Positions 1 to 8,404 of a DNA stretch of 64,000 nucleotides are shown one piece after another. The stretch comes from Lysinibacillus contaminans (lineage in GTDB: Bacteria; Bacillota; Bacilli; Bacillales_A; Planococcaceae): positions 362,842 to 426,841 of the forward strand of contig NZ_LGRV01000007.1 in the NCBI RefSeq assembly GCF_001278945.1, read 5' to 3'. The translations under genes were made by a program, and so were the position numbers. Position 1 is the first letter of the stretch, and each line of letters opens with the position of its first letter. The notes below the pieces were generated by a model. The model was not told the DNA's origin. It saw only the letters and a program-made list of their open reading frames with translations, and made no database searches.

Positions 1-1
1 G

Positions 2-538
2 CTGGTGCATCATGCGGTGATTGCGCTACCTTATCCGTTCTTCGAAGAAAATAGACATACTATGCGTTTACTATTTACAGGCTGGCTTGGTTATTTTGCG
101 TTGGCTTATTTGATGGGCATGTACTATACACAAATAGCGCAGCTTGCAAAAAGATATCGCGTGGCAACAATTGTGCTCGTACTGTTATCGGGTATATTTC
201 TATACATTCGCTTGCAACTTGGATATACGGAGGTTCATTCGAGACGTATTGATTTAGTGCCGCTTGTGATAAGTATAGCGCTGCTTGTTATAGCTTGGGG
301 GCAGTCTATACCATATTTTGCACCAATTCGTGTAATTAGCAAGTATGCTTTTATGATTTATTTGATGCACTGGGAAGTACTACGATTTTCGACAGGCTGG
401 TTTGTAGAGCATTTTGACAGTACGCTTGTCCGAGTACCGTTACTATTTCTTTGGACACTTATAGTTTGTATCATACTGACAAAGCTTCTTTCGATGTTAC
501 CATTCGGTCGATTGATCGTAGGGAAAATAAAAAAATAA
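2..538 (+). CDS. Membrane acyltransferase (acyltransferase-3 family), C-terminal part
   Basis: The reading frame is open at the left edge of the window, so only the last 178 or so residues are present; the true start lies upstream. What remains is a row of hydrophobic membrane segments separated by short basic loops, ending in a lysine-rich tail. The segment YAFMIYLMHW near residue 120 is the typical late signature of acyltransferase-3 (OafA/YrhL-like) integral membrane enzymes, which transfer acyl groups to extracellular glycans. A strong hairpin terminator follows the stop directly. Substrate unknown. It may belong with the other acyltransferases in the first 8 kb. The family call is good; the role is inferred. 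Confidence 0.7.
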   Translation: MVHHAVIALPYPFFEENRHTMRLLFTGWLGYFALAYLMGMYYTQIAQLAKRYRVATIVLVLLSGIFLYIRLQLGYTEVHSRRIDLVPLVISIALLVIAWGQSIPYFAPIRVISKYAFMIYLMHWEVLRFSTGWFVEHFDSTLVRVPLLFLWTLIVCIILTKLLSMLPFGRLIVGKIKK

Positions 539-540
539 GT

Positions 541-589
541 AAAACAAAAGCAGCGATTTCTGAATAACAGAAATCGCTGCTTTTGTTTA
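541..589. terminator. Bidirectional rho-independent terminator
   Basis: A 21-bp near-perfect inverted repeat with a 5-nt loop, A-rich on the left and T-rich on the right, so it can stop transcription from both sides. Its arm contains CAGCGATTTC, which recurs in terminators near 26593 and 38945. Confidence 0.85.
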
Positions 590-784
590 TATCGTAGGAT
601 GAAGTATATAGTATGGCTGATGAGAAGTAAGGCCGAATTATAAAAAAAGCGCACCTTTTCGGTACTCATTACGAATAGCCATATATCATTGATTTTTTTT
701 ATAAGATATTCGGCTATTTTATTTTCCGTATGCAACTTAGATGTTTTTTCACCAAGGCGTGTACTGATTTGAAATTTCTAAGTT

Positions 785-1005
785 TCGCTAGAACACTAGG
801 ACTTGCGATGCTCCGTTAAATGGTAGGCAGTGGCGATTTCCCACGTTTAATCTGAGTTTTTTTGTATGAATCGCTTTTGCAACATATTCGTAAGCATGTT
901 CAATGTGTTGCACGGTCACTATTTTTGCAGGAATGAATTTCGCAACTTCACGTGCGATTGTCGTGCCAATTGCAATCATTTGTTCATGAAAACAGTCCCA
1001 CATTA
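785..1005 (-). pseudogene. Remnant of an IS66-type transposase (TnpC)
   Basis: The minus strand encodes about 71 residues reading HEQMIAIGTTIAREVAKFIP and then AKIVTVQHIEHAYEY. This matches the zinc-finger-side region of IS66 TnpC proteins, where a Cys-X2-Cys/His segment precedes I-G-T-x-V-R-E-x-x-x-F-I-P-A-K. The downstream PFNGASQVL resembles the following K-x-S-L-A-S-P-S-V-L stretch. The frame stops at once, the second cysteine pair is lost, and no TnpA/TnpB or inverted repeats are seen. This is therefore a decayed fragment. The rest of 590-1150 shows no gene I can support. Confidence 0.5.
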
Positions 1006-1150
1006 TATTTTTTGGAGGATGTGATCATCTACACCATTACAGAAGGAGATTTCCGTCGTTTTAATTGTGCATGTGCTAATACGGGGATCTTATTTTGAGG
1101 TGGCTACAAATGAATTTTTATATTCAGGATGTAATGAGACTTAGATAATC

Positions 1151-1256
1151 GTTAATTTTTGCTAGGGCATATGAAGAGTACCTCCCTTGATTGATACGTT
1201 CATAGTACCGGGAAGTGCTGCATGTTTATATGCGTTATTTTAATACTGGCTTACGT
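1151..1256. repeat. Direct repeat copy A
   Basis: About 100 bp that recurs at 5254-5347. A 33-bp core (1203-1235) is identical in both copies and is preceded by TTGATACGTT in both. The outer edge GTTAATTTTTGCTA (1151-1164) is also shared. Function unknown. The repeat may be residue of a gene, because one plus-strand frame reads through the core in copy B, or a recombination scar. Confidence 0.7.
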
Positions 1257-2066
1257 TGCATTACAGCAAGTAACAAATCTTACAACTATCGATGACGGTG
1301 TAAATTGGCGATTAGTAGCTCAAAAAGGTGTTGATGGTAAAGGAGCTGTATCAGGTGTAAATGGTATTGAACTAAATATAAATGGAAATGTGGAAATTAA
1401 AATTCCAAATTTTAGAGTTTGTGGTGATTTAAATTCTACTTCAGCAGCATCCACTTTAACAGCTAGACAAGGTAAGGAATTAGATTAAAAGATTACAAAA
1501 AAAGACAATGGCGAAGATTTTCAGTAACTACTTCGGTAGAATTTGACGTAGAAAATATGTTTTGTGCAATTAGGTTAGCTGAAGCTTTTGGGCAATCAAA
1601 CCATCCACCGAATGGAAGTTGTATTAATATTCGTAGAACTCAAATAGTAATAAATCCAGATGTGGTTGAGTACAAAATCCCAACATTTAATGAAGAATTA
1701 CAAGATTGCTTAAGATTTTACGAAAAAAGTTATGACTATAATGTCCCTCCAAAAACCAACAATGTAAGTGGCGGAATAGAGGTGAAAGTACTACCAGGGA
1801 ATACAATAAATACGAATCAGTCTTATGGAAACGTAAATTTCAAGGCGACAAAACGAAAACTTCCAGTTATAACAGTAATACCATTTACGGACGCTTCAAA
1901 ATCACAGATTGTATCTTCAGATGATGGAGTTGTTTTAATTAATAACAGCGGAGTACCTAATTACATTGGCACTAACGGATTTAATGTACACAATACTTCT
2001 GAGCAAACATTGACTAATTCAAGAAACGCAGTTATCTTTCATTGGGAAGCTGATGCGGAAATGTAA
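1222..2066 (+). pseudogene. C-terminal part of a phage tail/structural protein, frameshifted
   Basis: Two adjacent open frames (1222-1488 and about 1491-2066) read as one broken protein. The first ends in NSTSAASTLTARQGKELD, a signature of phage tail-fibre and receptor-binding proteins. The second starts upstream of its first ATG with QWRRFSVTTSVEFDVENMF and continues with YKIPTFNEELQDCLRFYEKS. That resembles the G-E-E-L-x-x-C-x-R-Y-Y-E-K ending of phage carbohydrate-binding tail modules. A stop at 1486-1488 plus a frame change separates them. There is no neighbouring phage operon, so this is a prophage leftover. The first frame begins inside repeat copy A. Confidence 0.6.
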
Positions 2067-2089
2067 GGCAAAAATAATATTTTCATTAT

Positions 2090-2127
2090 AAAACCGCTAA
2101 ACTTCTTTTAAACGTTTAGCGGTTTTA
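2090..2127. terminator. Bidirectional terminator between phage remnant and acyltransferase
   Basis: A 13-bp perfect stem (AAAACCGCTAAAC / GTTTAGCGGTTTT) with an 11-nt loop and T-runs on both strands. It serves the convergent genes on either side. Confidence 0.85.
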
Positions 2128-2134
2128 ATAATAA

Positions 2135-3235
2135 TTAAGTTTGTTCAATATTAATTTGAGTTTTATTTACCGAAGATCGTTTCTTTGATAAGTTCATAAA
2201 AGGTTTTTCAATAAGATTGTAGGTTAAGGTAGAAATTAGAATAGTAATGATGAAGACTAATAGAGTTTGTAGGTTAGAGTTTATATTAAAATTAGCAACT
2301 ACAAAATATAAAACAGGCATATGTAAAAGATACATGCTGAAACTTAGTTCACCGATAAAACTTAGAATTTTCGTTGATAAGAAATTATTGATTAGCCCTG
2401 TTCCGTTAAGGTAACAGTATGTAAATACTGAGAAGCAAGCAACTGCAAATAGATGTCTATATTTATAGTATTCACTCCAGTCCATACTAGAGTAATTGAA
2501 ATTTTGACCTCCTTGGAAATAGTACCGAATAGAAGGTATCTGTGTAATCATCAAAGCAATACAAGCGAAAGCGATTATTTCAAAAGTTTTCTTATTGAAA
2601 AGTGAAAGTTTATTTTTCTCTGTTTGTACGTAAATATAGCTAGTTAAAACACCAGCTATAAAAGCAATGATGTAACGATGTATAAATAAATTTTCTAAAA
2701 AAGAATTTGTATAAGCAAATACTGCATTGCTTATAAACAAAGATAAAATCCCTATCAATAAAAATCGAAAAGCCATTTTATTTTTAGAGCAAACGATAAA
2801 CAAGAATATGAAAATAGGTAGCATCAAATAGAATTTTAATTCTACAGGTACACTCCAGTAAACACCATTACCTTTGATAAAAAGTAAGTGGTCTATTAGT
2901 TCTTGTTTATCTGTTGGTAAGATTTGTGTATTGTGAAAATAGAAATCTAACAAGACAACTATGTAATAAAGAGGTATTATTCTCAAAAATCTTCGTATAA
3001 AATAATTCAACCATTTCTGTGTATCGTAAACTAGTTCAGGCTTGTGAAAAAAGGGGCGAGATAACAAAAATGCACTAAGAAAGAAAAATAATATGACGCC
3101 GAATTGACCTATACCTGTTAAATTCAGACCGGGTAACAAATATAGTCCTGAATTCCCAGTATGACTGAATACAACAATTAAGACAGCAATACCTCTCAGT
3201 CCATTTAAAGAATTTATCAGTAAATTTGAGTTCAA
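2135..3235 (-). CDS. Acyltransferase-3 family membrane protein (366 aa)
   Basis: A full-length integral membrane acyltransferase of the OafA/YrhL type, expected to O-acylate a cell-surface glycan from the cytoplasmic acyl donor. The N-terminus has LNGLRGIAVLIVVFSH, matching the family motif R-G-x-A-x-x-x-V-x-x-x-H with the functional His near residue 25. About ten hydrophobic helices follow, and the late segment GELSFSMYLLHMPVLYF is the usual C-terminal signature. The start is TTG, preceded by AAAGGAG at good spacing. A second copy of the family lies at 3541-4623 on the same strand about 300 bp away, each with its own ribosome site. The target sugar is unknown; wall polysaccharide is a guess from context. 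Confidence 0.85.
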   Translation of the reverse strand: MNSNLLINSLNGLRGIAVLIVVFSHTGNSGLYLLPGLNLTGIGQFGVILFFFLSAFLLSRPFFHKPELVYDTQKWLNYFIRRFLRIIPLYYIVVLLDFYFHNTQILPTDKQELIDHLLFIKGNGVYWSVPVELKFYLMLPIFIFLFIVCSKNKMAFRFLLIGILSLFISNAVFAYTNSFLENLFIHRYIIAFIAGVLTSYIYVQTEKNKLSLFNKKTFEIIAFACIALMITQIPSIRYYFQGGQNFNYSSMDWSEYYKYRHLFAVACFSVFTYCYLNGTGLINNFLSTKILSFIGELSFSMYLLHMPVLYFVVANFNINSNLQTLLVFIITILISTLTYNLIEKPFMNLSKKRSSVNKTQINIEQT

Positions 3236-3540
3236 ATGTTTTTTCTCCTTTCAGATTCATATTGGAAATTATAGTACAAATAATAGCGATTTACCATTTT
3301 TGGATTAAAAGCAAAGATAGGAATATATATTTATTATTAATAAACCATTGTTTCAGTTTGTGCATAACTATAGTGGGGATGATTATAACGAAGTGTTGTA
3401 ATCAGTGGAATTAACTTTGATTGGGTTTATTTATTATATAAGGTTTATCCGAGTAGTCTGAAAAACGGAGGATTATGTACCCCAGGTAAGTCATTTTAAA
3501 AGTCAGTTACCACATTAGCAATAACCGACTTATTAGCTTA
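3236..3540. other. Intergenic region between the two acyltransferase genes
   Basis: About 305 AT-rich bases. Near 3496-3531 there is a weak hairpin (AAGTCAGTTA / TAACCGACTT, one mismatch), which could slow transcription. No gene or clear promoter is supported. Confidence 0.4.
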
Positions 3541-4623
3541 TTAATATCTAGAAAACTTGTACTTAATTCTGTTTTTCATAGGTATTTCAAAATATTTATA
3601 GACTAAATGACTGAGAGCCAAAGTTATTCCTAATGTTATTAATATATAGATTAAAGCATTAGATGTAAAAAGAGGAACTTTTTCTGTATATTTAAAAACA
3701 GTTCTATGCAACAAGTAGAAAGAAAAACTTATTTCACCTAAATAAATTAGTTTTCTATGTACTAACAACCTTGAAAAAAAGCCTCTCTGTTGGGCGAATA
3801 CCCAAATAATTAAAGCTAATGATGGTAAATAATAAACACCATATGTAAGCGAAACATGAACATGTGGAGCAAAATATAGAGCTATTACAAAGCATACAAT
3901 TGATAGCCCTTCAAGGAATGTAAATAAAGCGAAATTACCTTTTTTAGAAATGCTATTTAATTGTTTAAACGCTACTCCAAGAAGAACACCGATCAAAAAA
4001 TCGCCAAATCGAAAAACTGGGAATACGTAAAATTTCCAATGATCCAACGGTGAGTCTTTAGTAAACCAAACAAATAAAAAACATGAAATGTAAAATAAAA
4101 CACAGATAATAACAAGAGATTTAATGTTTTTTAAAAATTTAAATTTGTGCATTAAGAATATTACAAACGGGAATAATAAATAGAAAAACATTTCATCAGA
4201 GATACTCCATCCAGGAGAATTAAAAGAAAAATAATATTTCATATCAGGTATAAAACTTTGTGTCAAAGTTAAATTTGCTAATGCTACTGAGGACAGAGTT
4301 TTAATATCAAATGGCAATCCATTAAAATAAAATAAAGTTATTGATAATAAAAAAGTTAGTACGTATACAGGATATATACGTGCTACCCTATTTATTAAGA
4401 ATGTCTTTAATTTAGCTTTGCTTATTGTCTTGAATTTATCAAAATAATTAAATGTTAGAATAAAACCTGACAATACAAAGAAAAATGTAACACCTAAGTA
4501 GCCTTGATATAAAATTCTTTCGAATAACCATTTGGTTTCATCAAAAGTAGTTAATATAGCTAAGTGAGAAAAGAATACTGCTAATGCTGCAAAAAATCGT
4601 AAAGACGTTAGTGTATTTATCAA
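3541..4623 (-). CDS. Acyltransferase-3 family membrane protein (360 aa)
   Basis: A second intact acyltransferase-3 enzyme. The N-terminal TSLRFFAALAVFFSHL carries the conserved Arg and His of the family, and GWSISDEMFFYLLFPF plus GEISFSFYLLHRTVFKY are further family signatures. Roughly ten membrane helices are predicted by eye. Translation starts at TTG, preceded by AAGGAG. Sequence similarity to the neighbour at 2135-3235 is low outside the motifs, so this is not a recent duplication. Both genes are more AT-rich than the downstream patA/patB pair and sit among phage and transposon debris, consistent with horizontal acquisition. The likely role is O-acetylation of a surface glycan; the acceptor is unknown. 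Confidence 0.85.
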   Translation of the reverse strand: MINTLTSLRFFAALAVFFSHLAILTTFDETKWLFERILYQGYLGVTFFFVLSGFILTFNYFDKFKTISKAKLKTFLINRVARIYPVYVLTFLLSITLFYFNGLPFDIKTLSSVALANLTLTQSFIPDMKYYFSFNSPGWSISDEMFFYLLFPFVIFLMHKFKFLKNIKSLVIICVLFYISCFLFVWFTKDSPLDHWKFYVFPVFRFGDFLIGVLLGVAFKQLNSISKKGNFALFTFLEGLSIVCFVIALYFAPHVHVSLTYGVYYLPSLALIIWVFAQQRGFFSRLLVHRKLIYLGEISFSFYLLHRTVFKYTEKVPLFTSNALIYILITLGITLALSHLVYKYFEIPMKNRIKYKFSRY

Positions 4624-4854
4624 AATATTAAACTCCTTATATATTAATAGGAATATTATATAGTTAATATGTAGGTTTTGGAATATTATCTAGTATTTTA
4701 ACAATTGTTTCATATTGTGCAGTAAATTCAATTAATCTCATTATCAAATGATTGTTAAAATGATAAATTACATTAATCTAACTTTGTTAAATTTAAAGGA
4801 TTATATTGATTTAAACATAATTCAGTATAATAACTAATTTTAGGAGATGATGAT

Positions 4855-5101
4855 ATGGGGAAATATGAATTCTTAGGTACATATTAAAAAAACAATAGAG
4901 ATGATGAAGTAGTTTTAACGTATGAGCAAATTAATATAATTCTATCTGACTCACTCACTTCCTCCATCGGCTTATAATCATAGTGCTTGGTGGGCTAACT
5001 CTGAAAGTCATGTTCAAGCTAAATCATGGTTAGATGTACAATGGGAATTTGAAGATATCGAATTAGGTAAATTCGTTCGATTCAAAACGATTTTAGTTTA
5101 A
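4855..5101 (+). pseudogene. Broken small gene resembling the DUF7662 family
   Basis: With a GGAGATGATGAT ribosome-site region upstream, the frame begins MGKYEFLGTY and stops at once at a TAA. It continues in frame as KNNRDDEVVLTYEQINIIL, then shifts near 4960 to give LPPSAYNHSAWWANSESH and VQAKSWLDVQWEFEDIELGK. Joined, these pieces resemble small proteins of the DUF7662 type (x-L-P-x-S-A-x-x-x-x-A-W-W-A-N, then Q-A-x-x-W-L-x). One in-frame stop and one frameshift make it a pseudogene. The family has no known function; the identification is from memory of the motif pattern. Confidence 0.5.
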
Positions 5102-5107
5102 TTTAGA

Positions 5108-5254
5108 ATGGGTGATAACTTGCTTTATGTCACAAGTGATAATGGCTTGCAAGTTGAGCCACTATCACAATTTAATGCACTTAAAATGGAACAAGAAGTA
5201 AATGGGGCTTTTTCAGCCTCGTTTATTTCTTTTAATTTGTCTAATAATCCATAG
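5108..5254 (+). pseudogene. N-terminal fragment of a phage tail/minor structural protein
   Basis: A 48-residue frame reads LLYVTSDNGLQVEPLSQFNA, then KMEQEVNGAFSASFISF. This resembles the conserved N-terminus of phage minor structural (tail endopeptidase-like) proteins, L-Y-V-T-D, then V-E-x-L and R-x-V-N-G-x-x-S-L-S-F. It stops at TAG exactly where repeat copy B begins. The matching kind of C-terminal material lies about 4 kb to the left, directly after repeat copy A. There is no convincing ribosome site, so it is probably not expressed. Confidence 0.5.
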
Positions 5255-5347
5255 TTAATTTTTGCTAAGCACCTACCTGGATTGATACGTTTATAGTACC
5301 GGGAAGTGCTGCATGTTTATATGCGTCATTTGAATACGGGCTTACGA
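5254..5347. repeat. Direct repeat copy B
   Basis: Second copy of the repeat at 1151-1256. The 33-bp core at 5294-5326 is identical to copy A. It lies between the phage tail fragment and the convergent patB-like gene. Confidence 0.7.
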
Positions 5348-5401
5348 TAGGACAGTAATCATAGCTGATAGATCATCGATAATCACCCACACCAACCAAT
5401 G

Positions 5402-6583
5402 TTATTCAGGCATCAGCCGTAAGTTTCGATCATTGTAAGCAAGCACGACATGGTCTGGTTGCATGTTTTGTAAATAGGAAATCACATCTTTTTCTAAATA
5501 ACGTAAATCTAAGATAGTTAGTGTTTTAAAATGACTCGCGACATGGAACTGGATAGCGTTAAAGTAAGAGTCTTTAATGACAACGAGATGTTTGTCACTG
5601 TCATAATTTTCGTTCACAATTGTCAGCTCTGCGAAGTCACGGCTATATGCGTCTGCATAGTTTACAAGTGTTCCAGCATCCATTTGTTTCGCGCGACCGT
5701 AAACTGCCTCATATGGAGCGGTTACGTCTTCCTCAATTGTTCCGTCGTAAATCGTAAATTGTGTAGCAAAGGAAGCGGGCTCATTGTAGCAAATCTGATC
5801 GCTATTTTCGACTGTCATGTACAGTATTTTGTTCCATGAGCCAGCAAAGTCATTCGGTAAGCACTTTGTATTGGCTTCCGTATATGGAATCGGATGCACT
5901 TCTTTACCGATTCTATCGCTTAGCGTTGTTAGTAGTGCTTCGTATCCAGAGTAAGCACCTTGCATCGTCCAGTGATGATCAGTTTTAAAGAAATTTCTTT
6001 CTGCTGAAAAGTCGCCAGTCATGTTATCACGCAACTTAATATTATCCACACCAGCTGCTGTTAATAGCTTATGAAGCTTGGCGTTGTTCTCAGTACCAGC
6101 ATCCTCAGGCATAAAGTTCGGACTTGGCTCACGTGAGTATGTAGCTTTTGCAGGAAAAGAATAAAATGTAAACGGAATATTTTTCCTAGCCAACCCTACA
6201 CTAAGTTTTTGTAATTCACTAGCAAAAGAAGCCAGCTCATGTTCAGTCTTCGCAGGTGCAGGCTTAGATATAATCCAACCGCTTGCTTCATCAACTGCGT
6301 ATTTATCGTTTAAATACGTATTCCCCATAGCACGCTGAAAAAAGACATAGTCGCGCATCCACCAATCGCGTGCAGGGAACTGATCGGATATATATGCTTC
6401 AACCTGCTTCGACCATTCACCAGAAAAAACTTCTTTCAAGCTTGGAGAAATGTTTGCTGATTCGAGTGGTCGATTTTCCATTTCAGATTGCGGGCGATCC
6501 ACTGTTAATACATGAACCAAGAAGCCGCCAAAAACAATGCAAAAAAAGGTAATAGGTAAAAGGAAATATTGAATTTTTCGCAT
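5402..6583 (-). CDS. patB: DHHW/AlgX-like O-acetyltransferase partner (PatB-like)
   Basis: A 393-residue extracytoplasmic protein anchored by one N-terminal membrane helix (residues 5-28). The key motif is TDHHW at residues 201-205, which places it in the DHHW/SGNH-like family. These proteins complete transfer of acetyl groups handed over by an MBOAT membrane partner. Ten bases separate it from the upstream MBOAT gene on the same strand, so the two form an operon. In the Bacillus cereus group, PatA/PatB pairs O-acetylate secondary cell-wall polysaccharide near csaB and S-layer genes. The neighbouring S-layer gene here supports the same role. The exact acceptor is inferred; alginate- or peptidoglycan-type acetylation is the alternative. 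Confidence 0.8.
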   Translation of the reverse strand: MRKIQYFLLPITFFCIVFGGFLVHVLTVDRPQSEMENRPLESANISPSLKEVFSGEWSKQVEAYISDQFPARDWWMRDYVFFQRAMGNTYLNDKYAVDEASGWIISKPAPAKTEHELASFASELQKLSVGLARKNIPFTFYSFPAKATYSREPSPNFMPEDAGTENNAKLHKLLTAAGVDNIKLRDNMTGDFSAERNFFKTDHHWTMQGAYSGYEALLTTLSDRIGKEVHPIPYTEANTKCLPNDFAGSWNKILYMTVENSDQICYNEPASFATQFTIYDGTIEEDVTAPYEAVYGRAKQMDAGTLVNYADAYSRDFAELTIVNENYDSDKHLVVIKDSYFNAIQFHVASHFKTLTILDLRYLEKDVISYLQNMQPDHVVLAYNDRNLRLMPE

Positions 6584-6593
6584 AATGTACCAC

Positions 6594-8018
6594 CTAGAAT
6601 CTAAAGTAAATGAATGGATTATGTGTTGCGTTCACTAAAAACATGGTAATGAATAATAAAAGCGCACCGTAATAAATTGTTTGCCCAAGGCGTAGTCCCC
6701 AGTCAAAAGAGATAGAATTTGTAGCCTTTTTCTCACTCCAACTTTGATAGACCATATAAATTGGTAACGCAAAAATAAGGGCGACGATAAAGTAAATCAT
6801 ATAATCCTTTGCTAATAAAATTGTTTCATAATTATAGAGGCTAGCATTTGTTAGCCCGAACAATGTTTTAATAAACGTAAAAGCATATGTAAAGTCGTTC
6901 GCTCTAAAGAATACCCAGCCAATCATCACAATCAGCAGCATATAAACATGACGTAAGAATCGTGGAATACGATCCAGCCATTTCAGAAGTACCCATTTTT
7001 CTAAGCAAATTAAAATTCCATAGTAAAAGCCCCATGCCATAAACGTCCAACTTGCCCCGTGCCAAAAACCAGTTAACGTCCAAACGACGAGTAAATTACG
7101 ATAAAGCTTCCATTGATGACTAACGCGACTACCACCGAGTGGGAAATAAACGTAATCTCTAAACCAGCTACTCAGTGAAATATGCCAGCGACGCCAAAAG
7201 TCCGTCACAGATTGTGCGATATACGGATAATTGAAGTTCTCCTCAAATTTGAAACCGAAAATGCGCGCAAGCCCAATTGCCATATCACTATAACCTGAAA
7301 AATCAAAGTAAATTTGCAACGAGTACGCTAAAATTCCGAGCCATGCTGTTCCAGTTGTTAAATCCCCACCTGAAAGGCTAAAGACATGGTCAGCTACCTC
7401 GCCCATTGGATTTGCAATGAGCACTTTTTTTGCTAAGCCCTGTACGAAGCGACGTGAACCGATCATCCAGTCCTCTGCAGTAGATAGGCGTTTTTTGATC
7501 TGCTCGGCAACGGTTTGATAGCGCACAATAGGTCCAGCGACAAGCTGTGGAAATAATGTAATAAACAATGATAAATCTAAAAAATTGCGCTGAGCCTTGA
7601 CGTCCTTTCGGTATACATCAATGACATAACTCAGTGCCTGAAATGTATAAAATGAAATCCCGATTGGAAGTGGAACAGCCTGCCATTCAAGCGGCTGACT
7701 TAGAAAATTGTTCAACAAGTCTACAAAAAATCCTGCATATTTGTAATAACCCAAAATCGCTAAGTTACTGGCAACGACAAGCCACAGCAGTGTTTTTCGC
7801 TTAGACTGAGATACTGTATTTTCAATAATAATCCCCATCACATAGTTCAGTAAGATGGATAGTATCATTAAAAAAACATACTTCGGTTCCCCCCACGCAT
7901 AGAAGAATAAACTAGCCAACAGTAAAATTGTATTTCGTAACAACCTAGGGGATAGGAAGTACAGAATGAGTACTAATGGCAAAAATACATATAAAAAAAT
8001 AAGGCTACTAAAAACCAT
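6594..8018 (-). CDS. patA: MBOAT membrane O-acyltransferase (PatA/DltB/AlgI-like)
   Basis: A 474-residue polytopic membrane protein of the MBOAT family, which moves acetyl groups from cytosolic donor across the membrane. Conserved landmarks are FDFSGYSDMAIGLARIFGF (about 238-256), DFWRRWHISLSSWFRDYVYF (about 273-292) and TGFWHGASWTFMAWG with the catalytic His at about 320. It is first in a two-gene operon with the DHHW protein downstream. It is divergent from the S-layer gene, with 386 bp between the starts. Probable function is O-acetylation of the wall polysaccharide that binds SLH domains. The family is certain; the substrate is inferred from context. Confidence 0.85.
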   Translation of the reverse strand: MVFSSLIFLYVFLPLVLILYFLSPRLLRNTILLLASLFFYAWGEPKYVFLMILSILLNYVMGIIIENTVSQSKRKTLLWLVVASNLAILGYYKYAGFFVDLLNNFLSQPLEWQAVPLPIGISFYTFQALSYVIDVYRKDVKAQRNFLDLSLFITLFPQLVAGPIVRYQTVAEQIKKRLSTAEDWMIGSRRFVQGLAKKVLIANPMGEVADHVFSLSGGDLTTGTAWLGILAYSLQIYFDFSGYSDMAIGLARIFGFKFEENFNYPYIAQSVTDFWRRWHISLSSWFRDYVYFPLGGSRVSHQWKLYRNLLVVWTLTGFWHGASWTFMAWGFYYGILICLEKWVLLKWLDRIPRFLRHVYMLLIVMIGWVFFRANDFTYAFTFIKTLFGLTNASLYNYETILLAKDYMIYFIVALIFALPIYMVYQSWSEKKATNSISFDWGLRLGQTIYYGALLLFITMFLVNATHNPFIYFRF

Positions 8019-8404
8019 CCCTTAAAATCCTCATCTCTATTGAAAAAGTAAAAAATATAGTCAATAAGCTCAGAAAATACCAAAACTAATAAATCTTATT
8101 GTAACGTAAATCTATTAAATGTTCACTAATTATATCCAATACATTCCACAAATATTTATTATAAAAATCCAAAAAATAGAATGGAATTTATGGATTATTA
8201 TTATTGGTACACAGTATATTCCGAAAAAATAATCACTTTTACCTATAGTGTTTATAAAAAATAAGACCAAAGACATTAAAAATGAGTTATTTTCAGTTAC
8301 CATATTTTTCATTCCATATGTTACCTTTGATAAATCTTGGATTATTCTTCTATAATGTGGTGGTAGTCACTTGGATGGCTAAATTTGTTTTGGGGGTTTT
8401 AACA
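8019..8404. other. Divergent intergenic region, patA-like / S-layer gene
   Basis: 386 AT-rich bases holding the promoter of the S-layer gene near the right end. No gene is supported. Short open frames here lack ribosome sites. Confidence 0.6.
8327..8356 (+). promoter_or_regulatory. Sigma-A promoter of the S-layer gene
   Basis: TTGATA (8327-8332), an 18-bp spacer, then a perfect TATAAT (8351-8356). This lies about 50 bp before the start codon, giving a short leader for a presumably highly expressed gene. Confidence 0.65.
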
